Positions 7,922-17,215 of a DNA stretch of 64,000 nt are shown in pieces (position 1 is the stretch's first letter; every line of letters begins with the position of its first letter). This stretch comes from JACQFK01 sp964619955 (GTDB lineage: Bacteria > Planctomycetota > MHYJ01 > JACPRB01). The position numbers were made by a program, and so were the translations under genes. Where the stretch lies: NCBI GenBank assembly GCA_964619955.1, contig CAZUJF010000011.1:62001-126000 (forward strand), in the 5' to 3' direction. The notes under the pieces were generated by a model. The model ran no database searches. It was not told where the DNA came from and saw only the letters and a list, made by a program, of their open reading frames with translations.

Positions 7922-10900
7922 ATGCTGACCTGGCTCGTCGGATCCTCCCTGCGCCTGCGGGTCCTCGTCCTCGCGACGGCGGCCGTGCTGATGGTCTGGG
8001 GCATCCGCCTGTCCCGGGAGGCACCGCTCGACGTCTTCCCGGAGTTCGCGCTGCCGACGGTCGAGGTGCAGACCGAGGCGCCGGGGCTGTCCACGGAGGA
8101 AGTCGAGAGCCTGGTCTCGATGCCGATCGAGAACGCCCTCAACGGCACGCCCTGGATCAAGACCCTGCGCTCGAAGTCCGTGCTCGGCCTCTCCTCGGTC
8201 GTGATGTATTTCGAGCCCGGCACCGCGCTCGACCGCGCCCGGCAGCTGGTGCAGGAGCGGCTGGCGGGGGTCGCCGCAAAACTCCCCGCCGTCGCCCATC
8301 CGCCCGTGATCCTCCAGCCGCTCTCCTCCACCAGCCGCGCCATGAAAGTCGCCGTCTGGTCGAAAACCCTCGGCCAGACGGAGCTCAGCGAGTTGGGAAA
8401 GTGGACGATCCGGCCGCGCCTGATGGCCGTGCGGGGCGTGGCGAACGTCGCGATCTGGGGCCAGCGCGACCGCCAGTTCCAGGTTCTCGTGGAACCCGAC
8501 CGGCTCCGCGCGAACGGGGTCACGCTCGAGGCGGTGACGCGCGCGGCGCGGGAGGCCTCCGAACCCGGCGCAGGGGGCTTCGTCGACACGCCCAACCAGC
8601 GGCTCGCCGTGCGGCACCTGTCCCAGATCCGGACCCCGGAAGACCTGGGCCGCGCGCTCATCCCGGGAAGCACCAAACGGCTCGGCGACGTCGCCGACGT
8701 CGTCGAGGGCAACCCGGCGCCGATCGGCGACGCGATCGTCGGCGGCAAGGACTACGTCGGGCCCGGCCTGCTGCTGATCGTCGAGAAATACCCGTGGGGC
8801 AACACGCTGGAGGTCTCGCGCGGGGTCGAGGCGGCCATCGACCTGCTCCGGCCCGGCCTCAAGGACGTGGAGCTGGACACGACGGTGTTCCGTCCCGCCA
8901 CGTTCATCGAACGCTCGCTCGCGAATCTCGGCGAGGCCATGCTGCTCGGCTGCCTGCTGGTCGCGATCGTGCTCGCCGCCTTCCTCTTCGACTGGCGGAC
9001 GGCCGCGATCAGCATGACCGCGATCCCGCTGTCCATCATCGGGGCCGCCCTCGCGCTGCACTTCCTGGGCGGCACGCTGAACACGATGGTCATCGCGGGA
9101 CTCGTGATCGCGACGGGCGAGGTGGTGGACGACGCGATCATCGACGTGGAGAACATCGCGCGGCGGCTGCGCCTCCCCACGGGGAAGCCGGCCTTCCAGG
9201 TGGTGCTCGAGGCCTCGCTGGAGGTGCGCAGCGCGGTCGTCTTCGCGAGCCTGATCGTGGTGCTCGTGTTCATTCCGGTGTTCTTCCTGGAAGGCCTCGC
9301 GGGCGCGTTCTTCCGGCCCCTGGCGGTCTCGTACATCCTGGCCATCCTCGCCTCCCTGCTGGTCGCGCTCACCGTGACGCCCGCGCTTTGCCTGCTGCTC
9401 CTGCCGGGGGCGCCGGCGAAGCGGAAGGACCCGCCCCTCGCCGCCCTGCTCAAACGGGGCTACCGGGCCCTGCTGCCCGCCCTCATGGCACGCCCCAAGG
9501 CCGTGCTCGCCTTCCTGATCGCCGCCCTCGGCGTCACCGGATACGCCGCGACGCGGCTGGGCGAGGAGTTCCTGCCGGATTTCAAGGAGACGGATTTCCT
9601 GATGCACTGGGTGGAGAAGCCGGGGACCTCGCTGGAGGCGAACCGGAGGATCACCGAACGCGCCGCCGTGGAACTGCGCGGCGTCCCCGGAGTCCGCAAC
9701 TTCGGCTCGCACATCGGGCGCGCGGAGGTGGCGGACGAGGTCGTGGGCCCGAATTTCACGGAGCTTTGGATCAGCATCGACGAGAAGGCGGACTACGCCG
9801 CGACGGTCGCGAAGGTGCAGGAGGTCGTGGACGGCTATCCGGGCCTGCAGCGCGACCTGCTGACGTACCTCAAGGAGCGCATCAAGGAGGTGCTCTCCGG
9901 CGCGAGCGCGACGATCGCCGTGCGCATCTTCGGACCGGACCTGGAGGAGCTTCGCTCGAAGGCGCGGGAGATCCACGGAGTCATCAAGGAGATCCCCGGG
10001 GTCGTGGACGCCAAGCCCGAGGCGCAGGCGCTGGTCCCGCAGATCGAGGTGCGGCTGCGGCCCGAAATGGCGGAGCGCTACGGGCTCACGTCCGGGCAGG
10101 TGCGGCGGGCGGCGGCGACGCTGATCAAGGGCGCCAAAGTCGGCGAGATCTACGAGGGACAACGCATCGTCGACATCGCCGTGTGGGGCGCGCCGCGGAT
10201 CCGGGGCGACCTGGCGGCGCTCCGGGCGCTGCCGATCGAGGGGGGCGCGTCCCTGGGGGAACTCGCGGACGTGCGGATCATGCCGGCGCCCAATGAGATC
10301 AAGCGCGAAGGGGCCTCCCGGCGCATCGACGTGACCTGCAACGTGCGCGGGAGGGATCTCGGCGAAGTCGCACGCGAGATCGAGGCGAAGATCAGGTCCG
10401 TTTCGTTCGAGCGCGGGTATCACGCCGAGCTGCTCGGCGAATATGCGGCGCGGGCGGAATCCCGGCGGCGGCTGCTGTCTCTGGCGGCGCTGGCGCTGGG
10501 GGGCATCCTTGTCCTGCTGCACGTCGATTTCCAGTCCTGGCGCCTGACCTGGATGGTCTTCCTGACGCTGCCGTTCGCGCTGATCGGCGGCGTGGGCGGC
10601 GCGCTCCTGGGCGGCGGCGTGCTCTCGCTCGGCTCGCTGGTGGGCTTCGTGACCGTCCTGGGAATCGCGGCCCGCAACGGGATCATGATGGTCAGCCACT
10701 GGCGGCATCTCGAGGAGCAGGAGGGCGTCGACTTCGGCCCGGAGCTCGTGATGCGCGGGGCGGAGGAGCGGCTGTCCCCCATCCTGATGACGGCGCTCTG
10801 CGCGGCGCTCGCACTGCTGCCGCTCGTCTGGCGCGGCGACGTGCCCGGACACGAGATCGAGTATCCGATGGCGCTGGTGATCCTGGGCGGGCTGGCGACC

Positions 10901-10969
10901 TCGACGCTGCTGAACCTGGGGCTGCTCCCGGCGCTCTACGCGGCATTCGGGCGCGCCCGGCCGCGCTGA
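7922..10969 (+). CDS. RND efflux permease, heavy-metal (CzcA/CusA) type
   Basis: A 1015-aa proton-driven inner-membrane pump with the 12-helix RND layout: one N-terminal helix, a large periplasmic porter domain, six helices, a second porter domain, then the rest. The start MLTWLVGSSLRLRVLVL and SREAPLDVFPEFALPTVEVQ are HME-RND signatures. Helix 4 carries the proton-relay acids (GEVVDDAIIDVEN). The protein fits the heavy-metal efflux clade rather than the AcrB multidrug clade, but exact metals cannot be read from sequence. The stop lies only 4 bases from the stop of the convergent GT39 gene. Confidence 0.92.
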   Translation: MLTWLVGSSLRLRVLVLATAAVLMVWGIRLSREAPLDVFPEFALPTVEVQTEAPGLSTEEVESLVSMPIENALNGTPWIKTLRSKSVLGLSSVVMYFEPGTALDRARQLVQERLAGVAAKLPAVAHPPVILQPLSSTSRAMKVAVWSKTLGQTELSELGKWTIRPRLMAVRGVANVAIWGQRDRQFQVLVEPDRLRANGVTLEAVTRAAREASEPGAGGFVDTPNQRLAVRHLSQIRTPEDLGRALIPGSTKRLGDVADVVEGNPAPIGDAIVGGKDYVGPGLLLIVEKYPWGNTLEVSRGVEAAIDLLRPGLKDVELDTTVFRPATFIERSLANLGEAMLLGCLLVAIVLAAFLFDWRTAAISMTAIPLSIIGAALALHFLGGTLNTMVIAGLVIATGEVVDDAIIDVENIARRLRLPTGKPAFQVVLEASLEVRSAVVFASLIVVLVFIPVFFLEGLAGAFFRPLAVSYILAILASLLVALTVTPALCLLLLPGAPAKRKDPPLAALLKRGYRALLPALMARPKAVLAFLIAALGVTGYAATRLGEEFLPDFKETDFLMHWVEKPGTSLEANRRITERAAVELRGVPGVRNFGSHIGRAEVADEVVGPNFTELWISIDEKADYAATVAKVQEVVDGYPGLQRDLLTYLKERIKEVLSGASATIAVRIFGPDLEELRSKAREIHGVIKEIPGVVDAKPEAQALVPQIEVRLRPEMAERYGLTSGQVRRAAATLIKGAKVGEIYEGQRIVDIAVWGAPRIRGDLAALRALPIEGGASLGELADVRIMPAPNEIKREGASRRIDVTCNVRGRDLGEVAREIEAKIRSVSFERGYHAELLGEYAARAESRRRLLSLAALALGGILVLLHVDFQSWRLTWMVFLTLPFALIGGVGGALLGGGVLSLGSLVGFVTVLGIAARNGIMMVSHWRHLEEQEGVDFGPELVMRGAEERLSPILMTALCAALALLPLVWRGDVPGHEIEYPMALVILGGLATSTLLNLGLLPALYAAFGRARPR

Positions 10970-10973
10970 CCCT

Positions 10974-12479
10974 TCAGGTCCTGAGGTGCGCGGGGACCGG
11001 CTTGTATCCGCGGGCCGTGAAGAAGAAGAACCTCAGCGGCGGCGTTTTTAGCAGGGTCGCCCGGCCGACCGGGACGCTCAGGTCGCCCGCGGGCTCCACG
11101 GACGCGAAGCGCGCCCGGAGCGCGGCCAGCATGCCCGGGAGGCGGTCGCCGTCCTCCACCACGATCACGGCGTCCTTGCCCTCGAGGCGGGCGTCCTCCT
11201 GCCAAAAGTCGTACTGGGATCCCCCGCTCCCCATCGCGTTCTTGCCCTGCACGTCGAAGGGCGCCCGCAGGTGGAACGCCAGCTGGCTGGGGCAGGTGTA
11301 TTTGCGGCCGAGGCCCAGGATGAAGCTGTCCGGCGGAAGTTTCTCCCGGATGCTCCGGACGCGACCGGCCACCTCGGGCCAGCCGTAGAGCCCGGCGAAG
11401 GGGCTCAGGCCGGGAAAGAAGAACGCGGCGTGCAGACTGGCGACCAGGACGGCCGTGGCGGGGATGCCCAGGAGCCAGGGGCGGGCCGCCGCGGTGATCC
11501 GCGAGACGCGGTCCTCGAGCAACACCAGGCTGCCGGCCATCGCCACCGTCAGGGCCAGATACGCGGGCATCGGCCACATGAGGTGCACGACCCGCATGAA
11601 GGAGATCGCGGCGAAGAAGAGCAGCATCGGAACCACGCACCAGTACAGGTACCGCTCCTCCCGGCGCGGGGAGCGGCGGATCCGGAGCACGGTCAGCGCC
11701 GCCAGGGGCAGGCTCAGCGGCATGAAGCCCAGGATCTGGGTCCAGAGGAAATTGAGACTGCTGCGCAGACCCACGCCGCGGGACTCCTGGATGCGCTCCA
11801 CGCCCTGGAAGCGGAACGAGGCCCAGTCATGCGTATGGTTCCAGTAGAAGACGGGGAACAGCACGAGGAGCGCCGCGAGGGCGCCGAGATAGGGCCAGGG
11901 CGAGGCGAGCCAGCGGCGGTCCCGCGGGCTGCTCAGCAGGAAGATCAGGACCGAGACCCCCAGGAAGACCCCGGTGTATTTGGAGAGGCCGGTGGCCCCG
12001 AGCGCCATGCCCGCCAGCACCCAGACCGGCCCCCGGCCCCGGTCGAGCACGTCCCAGACCAGCCACATGGCCAGGGCCCAGAAGAAGAGTTCCGGGCAAT
12101 CGGGGAACGCGGCGCTGCCGACGAGCAGCGTCACCGGCTGGCCCAGGTGGATCAGCACCGCCCATCCGGCGGCGCGTTCCCCGTAGATGCGGCGGGCGAA
12201 GGCCGCCAGCAGCAGCATCGTTCCCGTCGAGAAGAGGATGGGCACCGCGCGCACGCCCAGCGGGGTGTCGCCGAAGACGAGGCGGCCCGCGGCGATCGCC
12301 CAGGCGATCATCGGCGGATGGTCGAAGTAGCTCCAGTCCGGATGCCGGGCGAAATTCCAGTGATAGGCCTCCTCCGGCGTCAGCGGCACCCACGCGGCGA
12401 ACGGGATGCGCAGGAGCGCGACACCGAGGACGGCCCAGCCCCACGCGGGCAGGGCGGCTAGCGTCTGCCGAAGACCCAT
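10974..12479 (-). CDS. GT39/PMT-type polytopic glycosyltransferase
   Basis: A 501-aa membrane protein; I chose ATG 12479 (MGLRQTLAALPAWGW). The first periplasmic loop has the complete family signature (LTPEEAYHWNFARHPDWSYF, then DHPPMIAWAIAAGRLVFG). About eleven hydrophobic helices are followed by a soluble C-terminal part. It is a closer match to standard PMT_2 enzymes than its paralogue at 3131-4552. It overlaps the end of the GT2-GtrA gene by 22 bases, so the polyprenyl-phosphate sugar synthase and the transferase that would use its product are coupled. Confidence 0.87.
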   Translation of the reverse strand: MGLRQTLAALPAWGWAVLGVALLRIPFAAWVPLTPEEAYHWNFARHPDWSYFDHPPMIAWAIAAGRLVFGDTPLGVRAVPILFSTGTMLLLAAFARRIYGERAAGWAVLIHLGQPVTLLVGSAAFPDCPELFFWALAMWLVWDVLDRGRGPVWVLAGMALGATGLSKYTGVFLGVSVLIFLLSSPRDRRWLASPWPYLGALAALLVLFPVFYWNHTHDWASFRFQGVERIQESRGVGLRSSLNFLWTQILGFMPLSLPLAALTVLRIRRSPRREERYLYWCVVPMLLFFAAISFMRVVHLMWPMPAYLALTVAMAGSLVLLEDRVSRITAAARPWLLGIPATAVLVASLHAAFFFPGLSPFAGLYGWPEVAGRVRSIREKLPPDSFILGLGRKYTCPSQLAFHLRAPFDVQGKNAMGSGGSQYDFWQEDARLEGKDAVIVVEDGDRLPGMLAALRARFASVEPAGDLSVPVGRATLLKTPPLRFFFFTARGYKPVPAHLRT

Positions 12480-13555
12480 AGGTGGCTGATCAAAAAGGTG
12501 ACGGCGGTCCCGGCCACGATCCCCACGAACGCGGAAGGCAGGTAGTGCATCGACTCCAGAAGGCGCATCACGCCCAGCTGCACGCCCAGCCCCCCCACCG
12601 CGCCGAGCGCGTAGAGGAGGTAGGATTTCGGGATGTTGCTGCCTTTGGCGCGAAAAGTCCAGATCCGGTTGATCAGGTAGTTCGAACTCATGGCGGCGAT
12701 GAAGGCCGCCGTGGCCCCCTGGTAGCGCGTGAGCCCCGCCCGGGACACCAGCAGCCACAGGATCGCCAGATGCAGGCCGAGGCCGCTGGTCCCGGTGATG
12801 AGGAACTTGAGCAGCCGGTGGGGCCAGGCGTTCAGGTCGCGGTACAGCGTCCAGACCTGCTTCAGATACTCGCGGCGCTCATGGGCGCTGAACTTGCTGT
12901 GGCCCGCGCCGCGATCCTCGAAGCGGATGGGGACCTCCGCCACGTTCCGGAAGCGCCCCCGGGCGAGGATCTCGAGCAGGATCTTGAAGCCGCGGGGTTT
13001 GAGTTCCAGGCCGCTCAGCGAGGCCCGGCGCAGGCAGAAGAAGCCGGCCATCGGGTCGCGGACCGCGGTCAGAGGACTCGCGAAGAGGGAGCCCATCTTC
13101 GAGGCCAGCCGGCGGAAGAGGGGCCATTCCTCGATCCCGCCCCCGGGGACGTAGCGGCTTCCCACCGCCACCTCCGCCCCCTGCTCCACCGCCCGGATGA
13201 GCGCCGGCACCATCTCGGGCGGGTGGCTGAGGTCGGCGTCCATGACGACGCAGATCTCGGCGCGCGCCTCCCGGATCCCGCGCAGCACCGCCGTGGACAG
13301 CCCGCGCTCGTCCCGGCGCTCGATCACCCGCACGGGATGCCCGGCGGCGGCCAGGGCGCGGATGCGGTCGGCGGTCCCGTCCGAGGAGGCGTCGTCGACC
13401 ACCACGACCTCCACGCCGGGCGCGGCCGCAAGGATCCTCTCGACCAGGGGACCGATATTGTCCGCCTCGTTGTAGGTGGGGACGACGACGGTCGCCTGCA
13501 CCACGGTCCCGGGAGTCGGCATCTGGCTCATGGAGGTGCGAGAGATCTTATTCAT
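12458..13555 (-). CDS. Polyprenyl-phosphate mannosyl/glucosyltransferase (GT2) fused to GtrA domain
   Basis: A 365-aa protein. Residues ~20-235 form a DPM1-like GT2 domain: VVVPTYNEADNIGPLVERIL, VVVDDASSDGTADRIRAL, and the metal-binding VMDADLSHPPEMVP. Residues ~245-365 form a GtrA domain with four membrane helices (LLKFLITGTSGLGLHLAILW, then SNYLINRIWTFRAKG). The fusion makes a polyprenyl-phosphate sugar on the inside and anchors or helps flip it. ATG 13555 has a weak GGAAA upstream; internal ATGs at 13531 and 13522 are possible. The GT39 enzyme downstream is the likely user of the product. Confidence 0.9.
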   Translation of the reverse strand: MNKISRTSMSQMPTPGTVVQATVVVPTYNEADNIGPLVERILAAAPGVEVVVVDDASSDGTADRIRALAAAGHPVRVIERRDERGLSTAVLRGIREARAEICVVMDADLSHPPEMVPALIRAVEQGAEVAVGSRYVPGGGIEEWPLFRRLASKMGSLFASPLTAVRDPMAGFFCLRRASLSGLELKPRGFKILLEILARGRFRNVAEVPIRFEDRGAGHSKFSAHERREYLKQVWTLYRDLNAWPHRLLKFLITGTSGLGLHLAILWLLVSRAGLTRYQGATAAFIAAMSSNYLINRIWTFRAKGSNIPKSYLLYALGAVGGLGVQLGVMRLLESMHYLPSAFVGIVAGTAVTFLISHLWVFGRR

Positions 13556-13593
13556 TTTCGCGTTTCCAGCCAGTCTGAAAACGCGACGGGACG

Positions 13594-15660
13594 CTACGGA
13601 CCGCCCGCCCGCCGGCGGATGTGCTCCAGGACCGCGGGGTCGACCCCGCCGTTCTCCAGCGCCGCCTGGAAATGCCGCCGGGCCTCCTCCGGGCGCCGCG
13701 CCGCCAGCGCCAGCTCGCCCAGGTAGTAATGCCCCATGGTCCGCAGTTCCCCGCCCACCCGGGACGCCAGGAGCGCCTGGAACTGCGCGTGCGCCTCGGG
13801 CAGGCGGTCCGTGAGATACAGCGCGAGCGCCCGGTAATAGCGGACATCGGGCTCCGCAAGCAGCGCGGGATCCAGCGCCAGAACCTCCTCGTAGATGGCC
13901 AGCGCCTTCGCCGGCTCGGCCTGCAGGATCTGGGTCGCGAGCCTTCGCCGCGCGAGGAGGATCGGCTGGATGAGCCGCTCCTCGTAGGACTCCAGCCTCC
14001 AGGTGACGACGCCTTCCTTCGACACGCTGGATCTCGTCGCCCGCGCCCGGCCCTTGCGCCGGATCCACTCCGGCAGCGACACGCCGAAATCCCAGTATCG
14101 GAGATCCAGCGCCGCCTCGGAGGACGCCATCACCTTCCAGAACATGCCCGCCGGGACCACCGCCAGGTCCGGGCGCAGATAGCGCGCATCCGGCCTGTGC
14201 TCCGTGAACACCGGACGCCCCGGGCCCGCATTCTCGTTGGCGAACGCCGTCGACAGGAAGAACTCCCAGGACAGCCCCTTCATGCGGGCGCCGCCGTCGG
14301 AGACATCGGGCGTCTTCAGACCGTACTGCTCCCGCACGACCTTCTGGTACCAGGCCTCCCCCAGGAAGACGCCGCTGACGATGCGCCGGTCGCGCCCCTC
14401 TCCCCGGACCAGCCGCAGATAGAGCGTCCCCGAGATCGCGTCGTCCGTCCAGACGAGCAGCGGCGCCCCGGGATCCGTCGCGTTGATGACCAGGCGGGAA
14501 AACTCCTCCGCCGCGGTGTAGCCCCGCTGATTCAGATCCGCCCCGTTCGCGAGCAGCATCCAGGCCAGGCCGCCGGCGGCCGCCCCGATCCCGGCCCGGC
14601 GCCTCCAGGCCTCCAGTTCGGAGACCCCCAGGGCCACCAGGAGACCCAGCGGAATCCACGCCGCGACCAGCCATTGATCCGGATAGACCTCGTGCAGGGA
14701 GAGGCAGGTCGCCGCGACCACGGGGACGACCCAGGCGCCGATCAGGGCCAGCAGCCCCCGGCAGCGGCGGAAGGCGCCCCAGACCCCGGCCCCCAGGAGC
14801 AGCACGCCCCCGCCCAGGAACTCCTCCCAGCCGAACCGCAGGGCCGACGTCCAGCGGAGCGCATCCCAGCCGTGCGACGATCCCTGATCCAGGAAGCGCG
14901 CCCCGCGCACGTAGTCCACCACCTCCCCCAGCGTGCGGGCTTCGCCGAACTGCGCCACGGAAGTCCGGGCGGTCAGCGCGGGCAGCAGCGCGGCGGGGGC
15001 GAACGCCGTGAACGCCGCCAGCCCGACCACGAGCGCGAAGAAGCCCCAGCCCCAGTCCCGGATGCGGTCCCGGCGCGCCCACGCATAAGCGAGCATCACG
15101 GGGACCAGCATCGTGGCCAGCGGATGGGCGCTCCAGGAAGCCCCCAGAACCACCCCCATCAGCAGGAAGTGCCGTCGGCGCTCGGCCCGCGCCAGCAGCC
15201 AGAGCAGGACCGAGGCCAGGAAGTAGAACAGCGCGTAGCTTTTCGCCAGGATCGCGGCGAAGGCGTAGGAGTATCCCGCCGCCATCAGGCAGCCCGCGGC
15301 CGCCGCCGCGACGTCGATCCCGGGCCCCGGGGCCACGCGGACGAGGAAGCGCCGCGCGGCCAGGGCCAGAAACGCCGCGCCTCCGGCCGCGCAGAGGGAG
15401 GAGAACAGATGCACCGCCAGCGGGAAACCCAAGAGCGGCGCCGTCAGCAACGTCCAGCCCTTGCACAGGAAGAGGTAGAGGAGGAAGCCGGGGGGATACA
15501 GCGGCAGGAATTCGTGGACCGCGACATGGTAGAAACCGGAATCCTGCCAGTAGACCGTGTTCCCCACGGTGGAGAGCGAGAGGACGAGGGAGACACAGAA
15601 CGGGACCAGCGGCACCGCCCGGCGGGCCGCCCGCGAGCCGGGTTCCGCGGGGTCGCTCAT
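13594..15660 (-). CDS. DUF2723-like polytopic membrane protein with C-terminal TPR region
   Basis: A 688-aa protein starting on an ATGA overlap with the zinc-ribbon gene. Residues ~1-400 contain about ten membrane helices and resemble DUF2723/TMEM260-type O-mannosyltransferase-like proteins (GNTVYWQDSGFYHVAVHEF, then LPLYPPGFLLYLFLCKGW, then SWSAHPLATMLVPVM). Residues ~400-560 are soluble. The last ~110 residues have TPR-like helices (ALAIYEEVLALDPALL, then PEEARRHFQAALENGG). It probably transfers sugar from a polyprenyl carrier to secreted or outer-membrane proteins, supplied by the GT2-GtrA enzyme 38 bases downstream. Function is inferred; the membrane plus TPR layout is clear. Confidence 0.75.
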   Translation of the reverse strand: MSDPAEPGSRAARRAVPLVPFCVSLVLSLSTVGNTVYWQDSGFYHVAVHEFLPLYPPGFLLYLFLCKGWTLLTAPLLGFPLAVHLFSSLCAAGGAAFLALAARRFLVRVAPGPGIDVAAAAAGCLMAAGYSYAFAAILAKSYALFYFLASVLLWLLARAERRRHFLLMGVVLGASWSAHPLATMLVPVMLAYAWARRDRIRDWGWGFFALVVGLAAFTAFAPAALLPALTARTSVAQFGEARTLGEVVDYVRGARFLDQGSSHGWDALRWTSALRFGWEEFLGGGVLLLGAGVWGAFRRCRGLLALIGAWVVPVVAATCLSLHEVYPDQWLVAAWIPLGLLVALGVSELEAWRRRAGIGAAAGGLAWMLLANGADLNQRGYTAAEEFSRLVINATDPGAPLLVWTDDAISGTLYLRLVRGEGRDRRIVSGVFLGEAWYQKVVREQYGLKTPDVSDGGARMKGLSWEFFLSTAFANENAGPGRPVFTEHRPDARYLRPDLAVVPAGMFWKVMASSEAALDLRYWDFGVSLPEWIRRKGRARATRSSVSKEGVVTWRLESYEERLIQPILLARRRLATQILQAEPAKALAIYEEVLALDPALLAEPDVRYYRALALYLTDRLPEAHAQFQALLASRVGGELRTMGHYYLGELALAARRPEEARRHFQAALENGGVDPAVLEHIRRRAGGP

Positions 15661-16016
15661 CCCTCGGTGTGCCAGCTCGAGACCCCGAGCAGGGCCCGGC
15701 ACTTGGGGCAGAAGTAGATCTTCTCCCGCACGTAGATGGTCACCTCGGTTTCGCTGGAGCCGATGTTCTCCCAGGTCAGCTCGAAGCGGCAGTACGGGCA
15801 GACGAAGCCGCCCCGGCTCTCCCCGCCGTGCAGGCGGTCCCGGACGCGCAGCGCCAGGCGCTTCGCGGCGGCCGGATCCGAGGCCGGCAGCCCGATGCAG
15901 GCGGAGCACAGCTCGCCGCGGTTGTCCGAGGGGCGTTTGCAGACCGGGCAGGGGGCCGGCTTGCTCGCGCGCGATTTTTTCCGGGGCGCTTTTCGGGCAG
16001 GCATGACGGGGCTCAT
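15657..16016 (-). CDS. Small double zinc-ribbon protein
   Basis: About 119 aa; the start is uncertain (ATG 16016 with GGAGG 14 bases upstream, or ATG 16004). After a basic N-terminus (MPARKAPRKKSRASKP) there are four CXXC knuckles in two pairs: CPVC/CSAC and CPYC/CPKC. This pattern binds two structural zinc ions. No catalytic motif is visible; it may act in RNA, DNA or protein binding. It heads the four-gene minus-strand glycosylation operon and lies divergent from the bactofilin gene, sharing a 117-base intergenic region. Confidence 0.7.
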   Translation of the reverse strand: MSPVMPARKAPRKKSRASKPAPCPVCKRPSDNRGELCSACIGLPASDPAAAKRLALRVRDRLHGGESRGGFVCPYCRFELTWENIGSSETEVTIYVREKIYFCPKCRALLGVSSWHTEG

Positions 16017-16065
16017 TCTAGGGGCGATTTCCTCCGGAGTCCAGCCTCCGCGCCCAGTTTTGTAC

Positions 16066-16094
16066 TTGACAATTTGTAAACTATGAAGTATCAC
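16066..16094 (+). promoter_or_regulatory. sigma70 promoter of the bactofilin operon
   Basis: A perfect TTGACA (16066-16071), a 17-base spacer and TATCAC (16089-16094, 4 of 6). The surrounding AT-rich patch stands out in this GC-rich sequence. The start site would be near 16101, giving a leader of about 33 bases with a TAGGAGAG Shine-Dalgarno before ATG 16134. Confidence 0.7.
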
Positions 16095-16133
16095 TAAGTG
16101 GGTCACTTCGGAACTTTAGGAGAGAGAGGGTTT

Positions 16134-16535
16134 ATGGCTGAAACACGTCCCGCCGGCAGCGAAACCATCATCGGCGCCGATGTCCAGATCAAGGGCGAGA
16201 TCTCCTACGAAGGCACGATGAAGGTCGAGGGCCGCATCGAAGGCAAGATCACCTCGAAGGGCCGCCTGGCCCTGGGCAAGGGCGGCCAGATCACGGCCGA
16301 CGTCGTCGTCGGCAACGTCTCCCTGGACGGCTCGTTCAAGGGGAACGTCACCGCGGCCGAACGCATCGAGCTGACCTCGAGCGCGAACGTGCTCGGCGAC
16401 ATCCGCTCCCCCAAGCTCGTCATCGCCGAGGGGGCGACGTTCGTCGGCAACTGCCACGTGAGCCCGGACGCCCTGAAGGACGTCAAGGTCGCGGAGTTCG
16501 TGACGGCGATTCCCGCCACCCCGATCAAGAAGTAA
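16134..16535 (+). CDS. Bactofilin
   Basis: A 133-aa protein of the polymer-forming DUF583 family. The core is a right-handed beta-helix of short repeats with regular Gly and hydrophobic residues (IIGADVQIKGEISYEGTMKV, then EGRIEGKITSKGRLALGKGG, then ITADVVVGNVSLDGSFKGNV), with a flexible Ala/Pro/Lys C-terminus. Bactofilins self-assemble into nucleotide-free filaments that act as scaffolds for cell-shape, wall or polar proteins. ATG 16134 is preferred over upstream in-frame starts because of its strong SD. It is co-transcribed with a second, zinc-ribbon bactofilin 15 bases downstream. Confidence 0.95.
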   Translation: MAETRPAGSETIIGADVQIKGEISYEGTMKVEGRIEGKITSKGRLALGKGGQITADVVVGNVSLDGSFKGNVTAAERIELTSSANVLGDIRSPKLVIAEGATFVGNCHVSPDALKDVKVAEFVTAIPATPIKK

Positions 16536-16550
16536 CGAGCGCGAGGCGGC

Positions 16551-17018
16551 ATGGCCAAGGAAGCAGCACGCAGGCTGATTTTCTGCCCGCGCTGCGATGC
16601 CCGGCAGGAAGTGTCCGGCATCACCAAATCGACCTCGTGCCCGGGCTGCCACCGGAACATCTCCACGACGGACGTGGAGATCAACGAGTACTGCGCCAAG
16701 ATCGAGATGTACACGGCCGGTATCGTGACGGTGGGACGCAAGGGCACGCTGATCGCCGAGGTGCGCGCCGAGGGCGTCGTGGTGAAGGGCGGGGAGATCA
16801 AGGGTCCCGTGACGTCCCGGGGACCGGTGTCGCTCGAGAAGGGCGGCCGGCTCTTCGGAAACCTCACCGCGCCCCTGATGGCGGTCCAGGACGGCGCCCA
16901 GCTCGTGGGCATGATCGTCATCGGACCCCGCGCCTCGGAGCTGCTGGCGGAGATCGACGCGGCCCTGGCGGCCGCCCGTCCCGCCCCCGCCCCGCCCGCC
17001 GCGAAGGTGCCCGCATGA
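16551..17018 (+). CDS. Bactofilin-like protein with N-terminal zinc ribbon
   Basis: A 155-aa protein. Residues ~8-36 form a zinc ribbon with two CXXC pairs (FCPRCDARQEVSG and TSCPGCHRN). From ~50 to ~130 there are bactofilin-type beta-helix repeats (IVTVGRKGTLIAEVRAEGVV, then VKGGEIKGPVTSRGPVSLEK, then GGRLFGNLTAPLMAVQDGAQ), then an Ala/Pro tail. The repeats suggest it can co-polymerise with the bactofilin just upstream, while the ribbon could recruit a partner or cap the filament. Zinc-ribbon bactofilin fusions are uncommon. A strong hairpin terminator follows immediately. Confidence 0.85.
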   Translation: MAKEAARRLIFCPRCDARQEVSGITKSTSCPGCHRNISTTDVEINEYCAKIEMYTAGIVTVGRKGTLIAEVRAEGVVVKGGEIKGPVTSRGPVSLEKGGRLFGNLTAPLMAVQDGAQLVGMIVIGPRASELLAEIDAALAAARPAPAPPAAKVPA

Positions 17019-17021
17019 TCC

Positions 17022-17066
17022 CGGGACCCGGTTTCCCGAAAAGAAGCCGGGTCCCGTCGCTTTTTT
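17022..17066 (+). terminator. Intrinsic terminator of the bactofilin operon
   Basis: A hairpin with 10-base arms at 17022-17031 and 17047-17056 (core GGGACCCGG / CCGGGTCCC) is followed shortly by TTTTTT at 17061-17066. It begins 4 bases after the stop codon. Confidence 0.9.
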
Positions 17067-17215
17067 CGCTCACTTTTCGCCCGAACGTCGTCAGACTATC
17101 AGCAGGACAGCAGGCGTGAGGTACCGGGATAGCGCTCCCGGGGATGAAGCGCAGGGTGGCCCGCGTTGAACGGAAGACGGGATCAAAGGATCCCGGCCTG
17201 AGAAAAGGGGCAGCC

